DNA of 64,000 nt from Marinobacter zhejiangensis. GTDB lineage: Bacteria > Pseudomonadota > Gammaproteobacteria > Pseudomonadales > Oleiphilaceae. A model generated the notes under the pieces. The model was not told the DNA's origin and ran no database searches. It saw only the letters and a program-made list of their open reading frames with translations. Of the stretch, positions 17,320 to 26,380 are shown in pieces (within the stretch, counting starts at the first letter, position 1; each line of letters begins with the position of its first letter). Where the stretch lies: contig NZ_FOUE01000003.1 of NCBI RefSeq assembly GCF_900114775.1, forward strand, positions 62,001 through 126,000, read 5' to 3'. Both the position numbers and the translations under genes were made by a program.

Positions 17320-18626
17320 GAGGTCGCCTCCGGTTGGCGGCTTGATGGTGCAGGGCTTTGCAGCTGGTCCCAGATCAGCCGGGGGTCGAACTGAAGGGCT
17401 GCCAGCATGGTGAAGATAACAACGGCCGAGAAGGCCAGGCCTCCCAGTCCGGGTTCAATCGTCAGGATATTGCCGAGCTGGAACAGTCCGACAATGATGG
17501 CCACAACGAACACGTCAATCATTGACCAGCGCCCGATCCATTCCGTGAAACGGTACAGACGCATCTGGCTGGCCATATCGAAGCTATGGTTGCGGCGGCT
17601 GGCTGCGATGCAGAGCCAGCCGATGGCAAAGATCTTGCCAAACGGTACCAGCACGCTGGCGGTGAAAATCACCAGTGCGATGGGCCAGTCACCGTGATCA
17701 ATGAACAGCATAACGCCGCCGATGATGGTGGATGGTTCGGACTGTCCCAGGCTGGATGTGACCATGATCGGGTACAGGTGCGCCGGAAAACAGGCCAGCA
17801 CTGACGTGATCAACAGCGCCCATACCCGTTGCAGGGTAAAGGGGTGGCGTTCATGCAGCGGGCTGCTGCAACGCAGGCAATGATGCTTCCCCAGTGGTTG
17901 CAGCTGGCCACACCAGGCGCAGCCGATCAGTCCCTGGGCTTGCGCGGTTCGGCCCGGTTGGGTGCCGAGAGGCTGTAGCAGGGTTCCCAGAAGTCGCTGC
18001 CAAAGCGAGATGGTGTTCATGCGAGTGACGGTAATCAACAGCAGCAGGGCGTAACCGGTAAAGGTCCAGAACGCCTCCAGGAGCTGGACGTGGGCCATGG
18101 CGATGATCTTGACCAGACTGACCAGGGCGGCAATGGCGAACACATCTGCCATCATCCAGGGCTGCAGGCGTGGCAGCCATCGCGCCAGGGTCAGGCTGCC
18201 TGGTAACGGCTGGCGGGCGGCAAGGCCCAAGTGAATCCAGCAGACCGACAGCAGATAGAACGCGGGTATCACTATGATGGTAGCAATGACGATGACCGAC
18301 AGTAGCGGGTGATGGTAGGTGGCCAGCTCGTTGGCCGCATCAGTCACCGTCATGGCGCGTTCCAGGCCGCTTTTCTCGAAGGCGATGTAAGGGAAGGCAA
18401 GCGACAGTAAAAGCAGTATCAGGGCGGTGAAAGCCAGCGCCGGCGTCAGCTGGTCATTTTGTGCCGGGCGAAGCAGGGCATGGTGGCATCGGGGGCATTG
18501 ATGCCACTCGCCGTCCTGGCGAATGGTGATGACTGAAACCAGGTCACACTCGTGGCAGGCGAGTAACAGGTGCGGGCGTGTTTCTGGACTGGCTGGTTGT
18601 TCGGGCACGTGAGCGCTGGGTCCCAT
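17316..18626 (-). CDS. pqiA: PqiA integral membrane protein
   Basis: A 436-residue inner-membrane protein with two tandem PqiA domains. Each domain starts with a rubredoxin-like zinc ribbon (CHEC with CPRC near residues 24-46; CAWC with CLRC near 235-255) followed by about four membrane segments. It is the membrane partner of PqiB. It is the first gene of pqiABC, and each gene overlaps the next by four bases. In E. coli pqi is induced by redox stress through SoxRS; no SoxR-type site was recognised in the upstream gap (18627-18781). Confidence 0.92.
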   Translation of the reverse strand: MGPSAHVPEQPASPETRPHLLLACHECDLVSVITIRQDGEWHQCPRCHHALLRPAQNDQLTPALAFTALILLLLSLAFPYIAFEKSGLERAMTVTDAANELATYHHPLLSVIVIATIIVIPAFYLLSVCWIHLGLAARQPLPGSLTLARWLPRLQPWMMADVFAIAALVSLVKIIAMAHVQLLEAFWTFTGYALLLLITVTRMNTISLWQRLLGTLLQPLGTQPGRTAQAQGLIGCAWCGQLQPLGKHHCLRCSSPLHERHPFTLQRVWALLITSVLACFPAHLYPIMVTSSLGQSEPSTIIGGVMLFIDHGDWPIALVIFTASVLVPFGKIFAIGWLCIAASRRNHSFDMASQMRLYRFTEWIGRWSMIDVFVVAIIVGLFQLGNILTIEPGLGGLAFSAVVIFTMLAALQFDPRLIWDQLQSPAPSSRQPEATS

Positions 18627-18781
18627 TCGCGAAACGAAGTCAATACTTTCAAGTCTAGCGCAGTTTTTTGGAAGCTACCGGACGTTGCTAAACTAACAGC
18701 TTAGCCGCGTCCGGCGTTTGAGAATGTAAATCAGTTGACGATTCCGGGAGGTTTAGGCCACGGGAAGGGGTGGTAGAGGTT

Positions 18782-19603
18782 CTACCCGGCCACTAATTCA
18801 GCGTCATCGATTGCAATTGGCTGAGTCTGCTCCAGCCAGTCGAACATGGCGGTTTGAATGGCGGGAAAGAACCTGCCACCGACCGTCCAGTGGCAACAAC
18901 CGTTGATTTCCACCAACTGACAGCGCTCACCGTAGTGCCCTGCGATACGGCGCTGCACACGAATGGGAGTAATCCGGTCCTCTGTGCCACCGATGATCAG
19001 CACCGGGCAGGAAATACTGTCGGGTTCCACATAGGCAAACGAGCGCCTGGTGAAGGCCGCCACGGTCATCTGGAAGGTCACCATGCCGGACTCGTAGCCG
19101 CAGTGCTCAAAGACATCTCGTTGCGTAGCATCGTCCTGTGCGTTGGCAATGCCGTACCGGACATTGGTCAGCCGCAAGTCGGTGACCTGTTTCCACAATG
19201 GGAAACGCAGCAGGTTGTGCCCCAGCGTTCGGAACACCGACAGGCCCAGGCCGTTGATGCCGGCGGGGGCGGCTGAGGATAGCAGGATCAGTCGTTCACA
19301 GGGCATCCGGGCGGCGGTGAGCTGCGCAAGCAGCCCACCCATGGAGTGCCCCACCAGAATTGGCGGGCGTCCCAGTTTCCGGACCTGGCTGACCAGGTAG
19401 TCGACGTAATCCTGCAGCCGGCTCTTAGCCAAGGCGGCTCGGCTGGCTGGGTTATGGCTGGCCAGGGGGCTATGGTGGGGAAGTGTCACGGCCTCCACCG
19501 GATAGCCCTGTCCTCGAAAAGCGTCACGAACCTGCTTCAGAGTGTCGGCATCGCTCCACATGCCATGGATGAGCAGCACCGGAGGCTTGTTGTCTGTGCT
19601 CAT
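18782..19603 (-). CDS. Alpha/beta hydrolase, probable esterase/lipase
   Basis: A 273-residue alpha/beta-hydrolase. It has the oxyanion strand LLIHGMW, the nucleophile elbow GHSMGG (near residue 88), an acid Asp in GGTEDRITP and a catalytic His in GCCHW near the C-terminus, so the triad is complete. There is no signal peptide. It lies 27 bases downstream of the flavin monooxygenase on the same strand and is probably cotranscribed. A Baeyer-Villiger enzyme makes esters, and an esterase would split them, so the pair makes biochemical sense; this pathway is inferred. Confidence 0.88.
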   Translation of the reverse strand: MSTDNKPPVLLIHGMWSDADTLKQVRDAFRGQGYPVEAVTLPHHSPLASHNPASRAALAKSRLQDYVDYLVSQVRKLGRPPILVGHSMGGLLAQLTAARMPCERLILLSSAAPAGINGLGLSVFRTLGHNLLRFPLWKQVTDLRLTNVRYGIANAQDDATQRDVFEHCGYESGMVTFQMTVAAFTRRSFAYVEPDSISCPVLIIGGTEDRITPIRVQRRIAGHYGERCQLVEINGCCHWTVGGRFFPAIQTAMFDWLEQTQPIAIDDAELVAG

Positions 19604-19630
19604 AATCAGATCTCCCAGTAGTTGCTGCGT

Positions 19631-21133
19631 TCAGGCTGTGGCTTCAAGGGGGCGTGAATGGCTGGTGTTGGCCGCCTGAGGCTGTTCAAATTCCAGAACG
19701 CCATCATCCACCGGGTCTTCTACCAACATTTTTTTGTCTTTGCCATAGTGCATGGTTACTTTCCAAGGGCCATCGCGGCCCTGGCGGGGCATGCGGTCCT
19801 TAGCGCGAGCAATGTAGCCGGGGGCAAACTGATCAAGCATGCCGGTTCCGGTTTCGTGTCCAACCCTGTCCACCGGGCGAACAACCGTGGCGCCGCGCTG
19901 ATCCATTCGCTTAAACAAGCGGCAGATATAACGACCACCGATGTCGCATTTCAGGGTCCAGGGGGCATTGGTGTATCCGAAGATCCAAGCGTAGTTGGGC
20001 ACATCCTGCATCATGATGCCCTTGTAGGTCATTTTGTTCGGCATATCGACATTCTTGCCGTCCAGTTGCAGTTCCAACCCGCCCATCAACTGAACGTCAA
20101 GCCCGGTTGCCGTCACGATGATGTCCGCGTCCAGTGTCTGGCCTGATTTCAGCACGATCCCGGTTTCCGAGAAGTGGTCAATGTGATCAGTGACAATGTC
20201 GGCCTTGCCGGACCGTAGGGTTTTGAAAAAGTCGCCATCCGGTGCGGCGCAGAGCCGTTGCTCCCACGGATTGTAGGCAGGCGAGAAATGACGCATGTCG
20301 ACGTTTGGTCCGACCTGGCGGCGCATATGACCCACCATCACCTTGCGCATGGTTTCCGGCCAGCGCTCGCAGGCCAGGTATAACCCACGCTGGAACAGAA
20401 TGTTGCGTTTCCTCGCCATCTTGAAGACGAGTTTCTTGGGGAGGAATTTGTTCAGCACCATGGAGATCTTGTCGGTATCCGGCATCGCCATGATGTAGCT
20501 GGGGGAGCGTTGCAGCATGGTAACATGGCCGGCTTTTTCAGCCATGGCTGGAACCACGGTGATGGCGGTGGCGCCACTGCCGATGACGACAACTTTCTTG
20601 CCGCTGTAATCCAGCGCTTCAGGCCAGAACTGGGGGTGAACAATCTCACCCTTGAAGTTTTCCTCACCGTCAAATGTCGGGCGGTAACCCTGGTCGAAGT
20701 TGTAGTAGCCGGCGCAGTTCAGCAGGAAGCTGCAGGTGAATTGACGGGTTTCGCCGCTCTTTTCATGGGTTGCGGTCACGGTCCATCGCTGGTCTTCGCT
20801 GGACCAGTCGGCGCTGGTGATGTGCAGGCCAAAGTGGACCTTGTCATGCAGATTGAATTCCCGTGCAGTTTCCGCGACGTAATTGCGGATGTCGCCCCCT
20901 TTGGCGAGCACCTGATCGGAGTACCACGGTTTGAAGTTGTAACCGAAGCTGGCCATGTCAGAGTCGGAGCGAATGCCTGGGTAGCGGAACAGATCCCAGG
21001 TGCCGCCCATGTTGTCGCGGCGTTCCAGAATAGCGAGGGTTTTGTTGGGGTACTCCCGGGCGATGTGGCAAGCGCTGCCGATACCAGACAGGCCCGCGCC
21101 GATAATAATCAGGTCAAAGTGCTGCATCGTCAT
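19631..21133 (-). CDS. almA: AlmA-like flavin monooxygenase (Baeyer-Villiger type)
   Basis: A 500-residue FAD/NADPH-dependent monooxygenase. The FAD-binding GAGLSG lies at 12-17, a RYPGIRSDSDM block follows near 50-60, the Baeyer-Villiger fingerprint F160-x-G-x3-H166-x3-W170-P fits exactly, and the NADPH-binding GSGATA is at 185-190. The sequence closely recalls AlmA, linked to oxidation of very long-chain alkanes in Acinetobacter and marine oil degraders, but EthA-type ketone monooxygenases share most of these motifs, so the symbol is provisional. AAGGA precedes the ATG. It is divergent from an AraC regulator and followed by an esterase. Confidence 0.85.
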   Translation of the reverse strand: MTMQHFDLIIIGAGLSGIGSACHIAREYPNKTLAILERRDNMGGTWDLFRYPGIRSDSDMASFGYNFKPWYSDQVLAKGGDIRNYVAETAREFNLHDKVHFGLHITSADWSSEDQRWTVTATHEKSGETRQFTCSFLLNCAGYYNFDQGYRPTFDGEENFKGEIVHPQFWPEALDYSGKKVVVIGSGATAITVVPAMAEKAGHVTMLQRSPSYIMAMPDTDKISMVLNKFLPKKLVFKMARKRNILFQRGLYLACERWPETMRKVMVGHMRRQVGPNVDMRHFSPAYNPWEQRLCAAPDGDFFKTLRSGKADIVTDHIDHFSETGIVLKSGQTLDADIIVTATGLDVQLMGGLELQLDGKNVDMPNKMTYKGIMMQDVPNYAWIFGYTNAPWTLKCDIGGRYICRLFKRMDQRGATVVRPVDRVGHETGTGMLDQFAPGYIARAKDRMPRQGRDGPWKVTMHYGKDKKMLVEDPVDDGVLEFEQPQAANTSHSRPLEATA

Positions 21134-21207
21134 ATTGTTTTCCTTATTGTTGATGTTGTTGCTTTATTCAGGGGTTCCCTAACTGCTCACTATGTCAAAG
21201 CCTCGGG

Positions 21208-21236
21208 TTGACAATATTGCCATATCCGGACATATT
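21208..21236 (+). promoter_or_regulatory. Sigma-70 promoter for the AraC-family gene
   Basis: TTGACA at 21208-21213, a 17-base spacer and CATATT at 21231-21236 form a near-consensus sigma-70 promoter reading toward the AraC-family gene, in the gap it shares with almA. Expected transcription would start near 21243. Confidence 0.7.
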
Positions 21237-21328
21237 TTTGACGAATCGCGACAAGTGCTCTGTCGCGTTAGTTTTTCATGCCAGCGTACGGCTTTGGCGT
21301 TCAACCTGAGAGAGTCCTTGGAGGTTAT

Positions 21329-22342
21329 GTGTCCAGCCTGATCCGGGCTACCAACTTGTGGGGATACGACGAACAGGTTCGGCGTAAGGGTGGGAACCCC
21401 TTGCCGTTGCTGGCTCGCCATCACATCCCGCCCGCCGAGCAGCGGGATGACCGCTCCTTTCTGGTTTTCAAAAGCCTTAATGCATTGCTGGAGGAGACGG
21501 CCGCTGAGCTTGGCGATCCGGCCTTTGGCATGATGCTGGCCGAGTATCAGGGCATGGATATCCTTGGGCCAATCTCGGTGATCGCACGAAGTTCACTGAC
21601 GGTAGGCGAGGCCATCAGTAATATCGCGCGCTATCTGCACCTGCATTGTCCGGCTCTGGCGCTGAGCACCTCGCTGATCCGGTTTGATGGCCGTCCTGCC
21701 ATTCAGTTTGTCTTCATGATTGATGACGAAGGGGAGGAGTACCGACCCCAGGCCCATGAACTGAGCCTTGCAAACGCGATGCAGGTCATGAAGCTGCTGT
21801 GTGGGGACGGGTTTCGGCCGCTGTCTGTGTACTTCAAACACGCCGCCATGGCAGACGAAGCGTGCTACCGGCAGGTTTACCGCTGTGAACCCCGCTTCGA
21901 GCAGGACTGGTGTGGGTTTTATCTGCCTGTGCCGGTGATGGACTTGCCCCTGTCCAGTGCTGACCATCAGACTTGGCAATTGGCCGAGCGTTACCTGGAC
22001 TCCCAGCAGGCGCCCAATGCCAATACGTTGGCGGAAGATGTGGTTCGGCTGATCAACAGCCTGTTGCCTACGGGGCACTGCAGCAGTGGCACCATTGCCT
22101 CGCACCTGTCGATGCACAAACGCACCCTGCAGCGCAGGCTGGCGGTGGAAGGGGTGACCTATGAGCAGTTGCTTAGCGAAGAGCGTATGCGGCGAGCCCG
22201 GGAGTACCTGATGGAGCCGAATCTGGGGTTGAGCCAGATCACCGGGCTGCTGGGGTACTCCGAGCAATCGGCGTTCAGCCGGGCTTGCCGGGACTGGTTC
22301 GGAATGACGCCAAAGGCCTATCGCAAGCAGCTGCTTGGCTGA
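21329..22342 (+). CDS. AraC-family transcriptional regulator (arabinose-binding-like N-domain)
   Basis: A regulator of about 337 residues. The N-terminal part matches the Arabinose_bd-type domain of OruR/ArgR-like AraC proteins (for example GMMLAEYQGMDILGP), and the C-terminal part has the two helix-turn-helix motifs (SSGTIASHLSMHKRTLQRRL and ITGLLGYSEQSAFSRACRDWFG). The GTG at 21329 has GGAGG just upstream and gives the usual family length; an ATG at 21278 has no ribosome-binding site. It is divergent from the almA-like gene and probably controls it in response to a lipid or alkane-derived ligand (inference). Confidence 0.88.
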   Translation: MSSLIRATNLWGYDEQVRRKGGNPLPLLARHHIPPAEQRDDRSFLVFKSLNALLEETAAELGDPAFGMMLAEYQGMDILGPISVIARSSLTVGEAISNIARYLHLHCPALALSTSLIRFDGRPAIQFVFMIDDEGEEYRPQAHELSLANAMQVMKLLCGDGFRPLSVYFKHAAMADEACYRQVYRCEPRFEQDWCGFYLPVPVMDLPLSSADHQTWQLAERYLDSQQAPNANTLAEDVVRLINSLLPTGHCSSGTIASHLSMHKRTLQRRLAVEGVTYEQLLSEERMRRAREYLMEPNLGLSQITGLLGYSEQSAFSRACRDWFGMTPKAYRKQLLG

Positions 22343-22397
22343 TCGCCATTGACCAGAGCCATTTTTCGGTTGTTAGCGAATCACGAAAGTATGCTGA

Positions 22398-22532
22398 ACC
22401 TACAAAGCCATCGAGGGTCAGGCCAATGCCGGTGTTGGTAGCGGTTTGGCTCAGGTGACGATCAGTGTTGGGCTGGCGGCTGTGGACATGAGTGAAGCGT
22501 CGGTTGAAAATGCGTTGAATCGCACGCTTTGA
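22398..22532 (+). pseudogene. Remnant of a GGDEF domain
   Basis: Between the AraC gene and the DUF2914 gene, one frame encodes about 44 residues with no start codon, opening right after a TGA and ending at a TGA. The piece AQVTISVGLAAVDMSE followed by VENALNRTL resembles the end of diguanylate-cyclase domains, where VT(I/V)S(I/V)G is followed by a helix such as LLKRADEAL. No GGDEF motif or further sequence remains. It is best read as a decayed fragment of a c-di-GMP synthase gene; chance resemblance cannot be excluded. Confidence 0.4.
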
Positions 22533-22557
22533 CGGTAACCAAGGACGAGTTACACCC

Positions 22558-23397
22558 ATGACTGAACAATCTACCCCACCTTCCCAACACCCTGGCGCTC
22601 CCGGCAAAACCGGCGACGTTGTCCCGCCGGTGAACGAGTATGTTGAGTACCACTGGGGACGTATTTTTTTCGCCGCAGCGCTTGTGGTGGCTTTGGGGGC
22701 TGGCGCGGTCTATGGCATTCAGGCCCTGATGGGCGGTGCCGAGGACATCACGCTGGCGCCGGTCGACAGCGCTGCTGAGGCGCAGCCTCTCCTTGAGGTT
22801 GAGATTGCCGAAGCAGAAGCCGAAGAACTCCCCGTCGTGACTGTCCCAACGGGTAGTCGTGCAGAGCTTTTGCCACCCTCCGATAGCCCGACGCAGGCGG
22901 ACGCTGGTGATGTTGAACCAGTTAGCAGCGTGGCAGGAGGTGAATCAGAGAGCCCCATGGCAACCGACGGTGAAGCCGTTGCTGAGCCACCCCTGGTGGA
23001 ACCTGAACCTGCCATGATGAGTGCCTCAGCCCAGGTTGAGCTTCTCGCCCCCGGACTGGTCAGGGCACAGCTGACCTGGGAGCTTGAGGACAAGGAACCG
23101 GTGGATGTGTTACCACACCAGTTGGTGATGAATGAGGAAGGGCCGCTGAGGGTATTCCTGTTCACCGAAACCGAAGGGCTCAAGAACCAAGTCCATTTCC
23201 ACGAGTGGTATCTGAACGATGAGCGGGTAGCCCGGGTTCGCATACTGCCCTATAGCGACCACATGCGGGCATCATCCAGCAAGTTCATCGGCCGGGGTAT
23301 GACCGGCGACTGGCGGGTGGATGTGGTCTTGGCCAGCGGCGAGCGCCTGGCGACAGGAACGTTTGTTGTCCTGCCGCCAGCACTTCTGGAAGACTAG
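22558..23397 (+). CDS. DUF2914 membrane-anchored protein
   Basis: A 279-residue protein with a short cytoplasmic N-terminus, one membrane segment (about 34-58) and a long acidic, Pro/Ala/Glu-rich periplasmic linker (about 60-155). The C-terminal DUF2914 domain shows RAQLTWELEDKEPVD, the FLFTETEGL strand, a HEW motif and GDWRVDVVLASGERL. The domain is common in gammaproteobacteria; its role is unknown. The gene ends in a CTAG that also contains the stop codon of the convergent esterase gene. Confidence 0.8.
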   Translation: MTEQSTPPSQHPGAPGKTGDVVPPVNEYVEYHWGRIFFAAALVVALGAGAVYGIQALMGGAEDITLAPVDSAAEAQPLLEVEIAEAEAEELPVVTVPTGSRAELLPPSDSPTQADAGDVEPVSSVAGGESESPMATDGEAVAEPPLVEPEPAMMSASAQVELLAPGLVRAQLTWELEDKEPVDVLPHQLVMNEEGPLRVFLFTETEGLKNQVHFHEWYLNDERVARVRILPYSDHMRASSSKFIGRGMTGDWRVDVVLASGERLATGTFVVLPPALLED

Positions 23398-25127
23398 TTG
23401 CACTGCCCGGCTTCAAAGAATCCCTCTGAGGTTTCTTTTACCCAGGTGTACACGCCCGGCCAGGCACCAAGGGCGTCTGCACCCCCAGTCGTGTAATAAC
23501 CTCCGCTGTAGTACGCACGGCCCGCCACATCATGGTTCAGGTTGGTGTCGTTCCAGTCCTGGCAGGCCGAAGGCTCTTCGCCTCCCGTTCCCCCTCCGGT
23601 GCCACCGCAGGCAGCGGGTTCCGTTGTAGACCACTGCCCGGGGTCGCCTTCGAACAGGGCGACGCTGCTCCAGGTGTCAAAGGAGGCCCCGATATCCATG
23701 TTATCTCCAGAGGCGTAGGCCCTCAGGTTAGATGTTCCCCCGGCATAGGCTCGTCCAGCTGTTATGTGGGCATTGGGGGAGGCGCTGGCCTGTTCGCAGG
23801 TTTCTGTCGGTGCATTTGGGTCGACCACCTCGACCGTGCGATTCCTGGAGCTGGTGTTGGCGTCACTGTCTGTGGCGGTATATAGACAGACGTAGGAGCC
23901 AGCGGCCGTGGTATCAACACCGGTGCAGTCCGCAGTGACGGACAGGGAGCCATCTTCCGCATCATCAGCAGTAGCGCCGGGGTCGGTGAAGGGGGTGTTG
24001 ATCGTCACGGTCATCGGGTTGTCACCAATGAGCGTGATGGCAGGAACGCCCTGGGGTAGCGAGCCGTCACGACTGTGTCGGTCGAAGAAATCCCAAATGA
24101 TGTCCGGGAAGCTGGGGCCAGCCTTCACAGCCCATTTGCCATTGTTGCCGTTGACTCCACCCACCCAGTAGTGGCCATGATCAGTGTCCTGGGTGTTGGG
24201 GGTGGACAGGGGGCCATCGAGGTAAACGGTTTCGACCAGGGAACGAGTGCCGGCAGTGCCATCTTGGGTATAGCGGGTATGTACGCAGTTGTAGCTGCTC
24301 TGATAGTAAGGAGTGCAAGCGGTTGTGGATGCCTGGGCTTCCGTTGGGGTGTCGAACGCGGGAGAGCCATGCACCTGCAGGTGGGCGTCGCGGGTATGGT
24401 CGGCGGCGGTTTTCAACACGGTGCAGTCGTTTTCGTTCTGCAGCACCATCAACGGAATAGGGTAGGTGTCGTCCTGCTCTGCCAGCATGTCAGACACGAC
24501 CCGTGACACACTGTGGAATGTGGCGCTTCCCGGACACTGGCCAGAGAGCGAGACCGACGCAGAATCTTCGCCGTAGGGCAGGCCCGCCGCGGGTGCTGCT
24601 GCGGCCCAGTACTCGTTGTGGGTGACAGCAGCGACAATCGTCATGGCGCCACCAGAGGACAGGCCTGTAATGAATCGGCGGTTGGGGTCGATGTTGTAGT
24701 TGGCTTCAACTGCCAGCCCAATCTGGTGCAAGTCTTCCACTTCGCCAGCACCCTCGTGGCGGTGATGGTCGAACCAGAAACCCCAGCAGTTCTGATTCCT
24801 CAGCCCGTCATAGCTGGTGATAAACGGCGCGACCAAAATGAAACCGTAGGTGTCTGCTGCCGCTGTCAGACCCCAGTCGTTGAGGACGTCGTTGTTGGTC
24901 TGTTTGCAACCGTGGAGCGCCATGACCATAGGTGCTGGCGTGGCAACCGAATCCGGCACATACACCTTGTAGTCCCGGCTACGGGACTGATTGTAGCTTT
25001 GTTGTGGCAGGGTGTGGCTGTAGGTTTGACCGGCGAAAACGGGCGGTGTGGGCACCATTAACAGGGAGGTCAGTGCCAGCCCGGCCAGTGCCGGGCCAGC
25101 GCGCAGTGAAGTGGACGATGCTGTCAT
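23394..25127 (-). CDS. Secreted PHB-depolymerase-type esterase with Ig-like and repeat domains
   Basis: A 577-residue exported enzyme. The signal peptide ends around residue 32. The catalytic domain (about 40-350) has an HGC oxyanion motif, the lipase box GLSSGG with Ser157, and a catalytic His near DTDHGHYW. Next comes a Pro/Thr-rich Ig-like bacterial domain (about 360-440, AITLIGDNPMTVTINTPF). The C-terminus holds two copies of a motif beginning with Cys and ending in AGRAY plus Gly residues (about 448-470 and 525-550), split by a Gly/Thr linker. Extracellular short-chain polyhydroxyalkanoate or related polyester hydrolysis is likely. AAGGAG precedes the ATG. Confidence 0.85.
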   Translation of the reverse strand: MTASSTSLRAGPALAGLALTSLLMVPTPPVFAGQTYSHTLPQQSYNQSRSRDYKVYVPDSVATPAPMVMALHGCKQTNNDVLNDWGLTAAADTYGFILVAPFITSYDGLRNQNCWGFWFDHHRHEGAGEVEDLHQIGLAVEANYNIDPNRRFITGLSSGGAMTIVAAVTHNEYWAAAAPAAGLPYGEDSASVSLSGQCPGSATFHSVSRVVSDMLAEQDDTYPIPLMVLQNENDCTVLKTAADHTRDAHLQVHGSPAFDTPTEAQASTTACTPYYQSSYNCVHTRYTQDGTAGTRSLVETVYLDGPLSTPNTQDTDHGHYWVGGVNGNNGKWAVKAGPSFPDIIWDFFDRHSRDGSLPQGVPAITLIGDNPMTVTINTPFTDPGATADDAEDGSLSVTADCTGVDTTAAGSYVCLYTATDSDANTSSRNRTVEVVDPNAPTETCEQASASPNAHITAGRAYAGGTSNLRAYASGDNMDIGASFDTWSSVALFEGDPGQWSTTEPAACGGTGGGTGGEEPSACQDWNDTNLNHDVAGRAYYSGGYYTTGGADALGAWPGVYTWVKETSEGFFEAGQCN

Positions 25128-25295
25128 CGTTCGAGCTCCTTTTATTGGACTTGTTGTTAGGCAGCTTTGAATTAAGGAAATATCGTGCCAGTGTCTTAAC
25201 TGGCTGATTTAAAAGACAGCAACGCTGGTTTTGGCGTGGGGAGTGACCTGAGTTCCGGACAGCATGTAGGGAATGCCGGACAACGGAAGCGCTTT

Positions 25296-26267
25296 CTAGT
25301 GATCGTTCAGTCGGGTCAGCGAAAAATCTTTCTCTAACCGGTAGGCGTCGAAATCCCGGGCGAGGAACAGTCGTCCCTTATAGTGCTGCATGGCTTCGGC
25401 GGCCAGCAGATTGATGTGGGGTGTGCTTCCTGGTTCGGACCGGTATCGCGAACTGAAGTGGGTGAGTACCAGGTTTGGCAGTCCGGCACTTTCAGCAAAA
25501 CGGGCCACCTGTTCAGCGGAGCTGTGCTGTGGCCATGGCCCCACCCGGTCAGCGACTTCCTGGGAGTAGGTGGCCTCATGTATCAACAGATGACTGTCTT
25601 TACCCGCTGTGGCGAGCAGAGCTGGGGTGTCGTTGTCGCCGGCAACGATCATCCGTCGGGGCTGGCGGGGGATTTCAGTATAGTGGTCGCTTTTCAGCAG
25701 GCGACCATCGTCCAGCAGGACATCACAGCCGTTCTTCAACTCTCCCCAGACCGGGCCGGGGGCAATGCCATCGTCCTGCAGCCGATTGTGCAGCAATTGG
25801 CGCTCCACCCAGCGTTCGGTAAACACATAAGCCCGGCAGGGAACCCGGTGGGACAGTGCCACGCTGGACACGTCCAGGTGCTCATCGTGCCAGTGGAAGT
25901 CCGCTGCCTCGGAGTCGATAAAGTTGAGGGGGTAGTTGAGGGTGGAGTCACTGTTTTCAATCACCGCATGGATCAGGTGCTGTACCTGGGGCGGGGCGAT
26001 GATGTCGAGCGGTTCGGTGCGTCCAAGCATGGAGGCGCTGGTGAGCAGACCCGGAAGACCAAAGGTGTGATCGCCATGGATATGCGTGATGAAAATGGCA
26101 CGCAGCTGCATAACCGAATAACGGGTATGCAGCAGTTGGTGCTGGGTACCTTCACCGCAATCCACCAAATACCAGGGTTTGGTACCGGCGTGGCTCAGGG
26201 CCAGGCCAGTGACGTTGCGAGACCGGGTCGGTGACCCTGCGGAGGTGCCAAGGAAAGTGAAGTCCAT
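25296..26267 (-). CDS. rnz: Ribonuclease Z (tRNase Z)
   Basis: A 323-residue metallo-beta-lactamase fold nuclease that trims the 3' trailer of tRNA precursors. It has the ElaC-type start (FLGTSAGSPT), the zinc motif HIHGDH at residues 62-67, a later His in LSHRVP, an Asp in VAGDNDTP and a His in LVLTHFSSRY. This matches the short-form RNase Z/BN group. It is a single gene; the upstream gap contains a palindrome that probably belongs to the next gene. Confidence 0.93.
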   Translation of the reverse strand: MDFTFLGTSAGSPTRSRNVTGLALSHAGTKPWYLVDCGEGTQHQLLHTRYSVMQLRAIFITHIHGDHTFGLPGLLTSASMLGRTEPLDIIAPPQVQHLIHAVIENSDSTLNYPLNFIDSEAADFHWHDEHLDVSSVALSHRVPCRAYVFTERWVERQLLHNRLQDDGIAPGPVWGELKNGCDVLLDDGRLLKSDHYTEIPRQPRRMIVAGDNDTPALLATAGKDSHLLIHEATYSQEVADRVGPWPQHSSAEQVARFAESAGLPNLVLTHFSSRYRSEPGSTPHINLLAAEAMQHYKGRLFLARDFDAYRLEKDFSLTRLNDH

Positions 26268-26341
26268 AGTACGCTTGTGCGGTCCGTTGCGTCGATAACC
26301 AAGGATTCTATTACAACTGGCCGCTAGGGGACTATGACTGT

Positions 26342-26367
26342 CGCCACCCCTCGTTCAAGGGGTGGCG
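26342..26367 (-). terminator. Palindrome after the GDTG-repeat lipoprotein gene
   Basis: CGCCACCCCT and AGGGGTGGCG form a perfect 10-bp stem with a 6-base loop, 14 bases beyond the stop codon of the leftward lipoprotein gene. It lacks a T run on either side, so it is a terminator only by position; it could also be a factor-dependent or mRNA-stabilising structure. Confidence 0.55.
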
Positions 26368-26380
26368 TTATACGGCGGCT

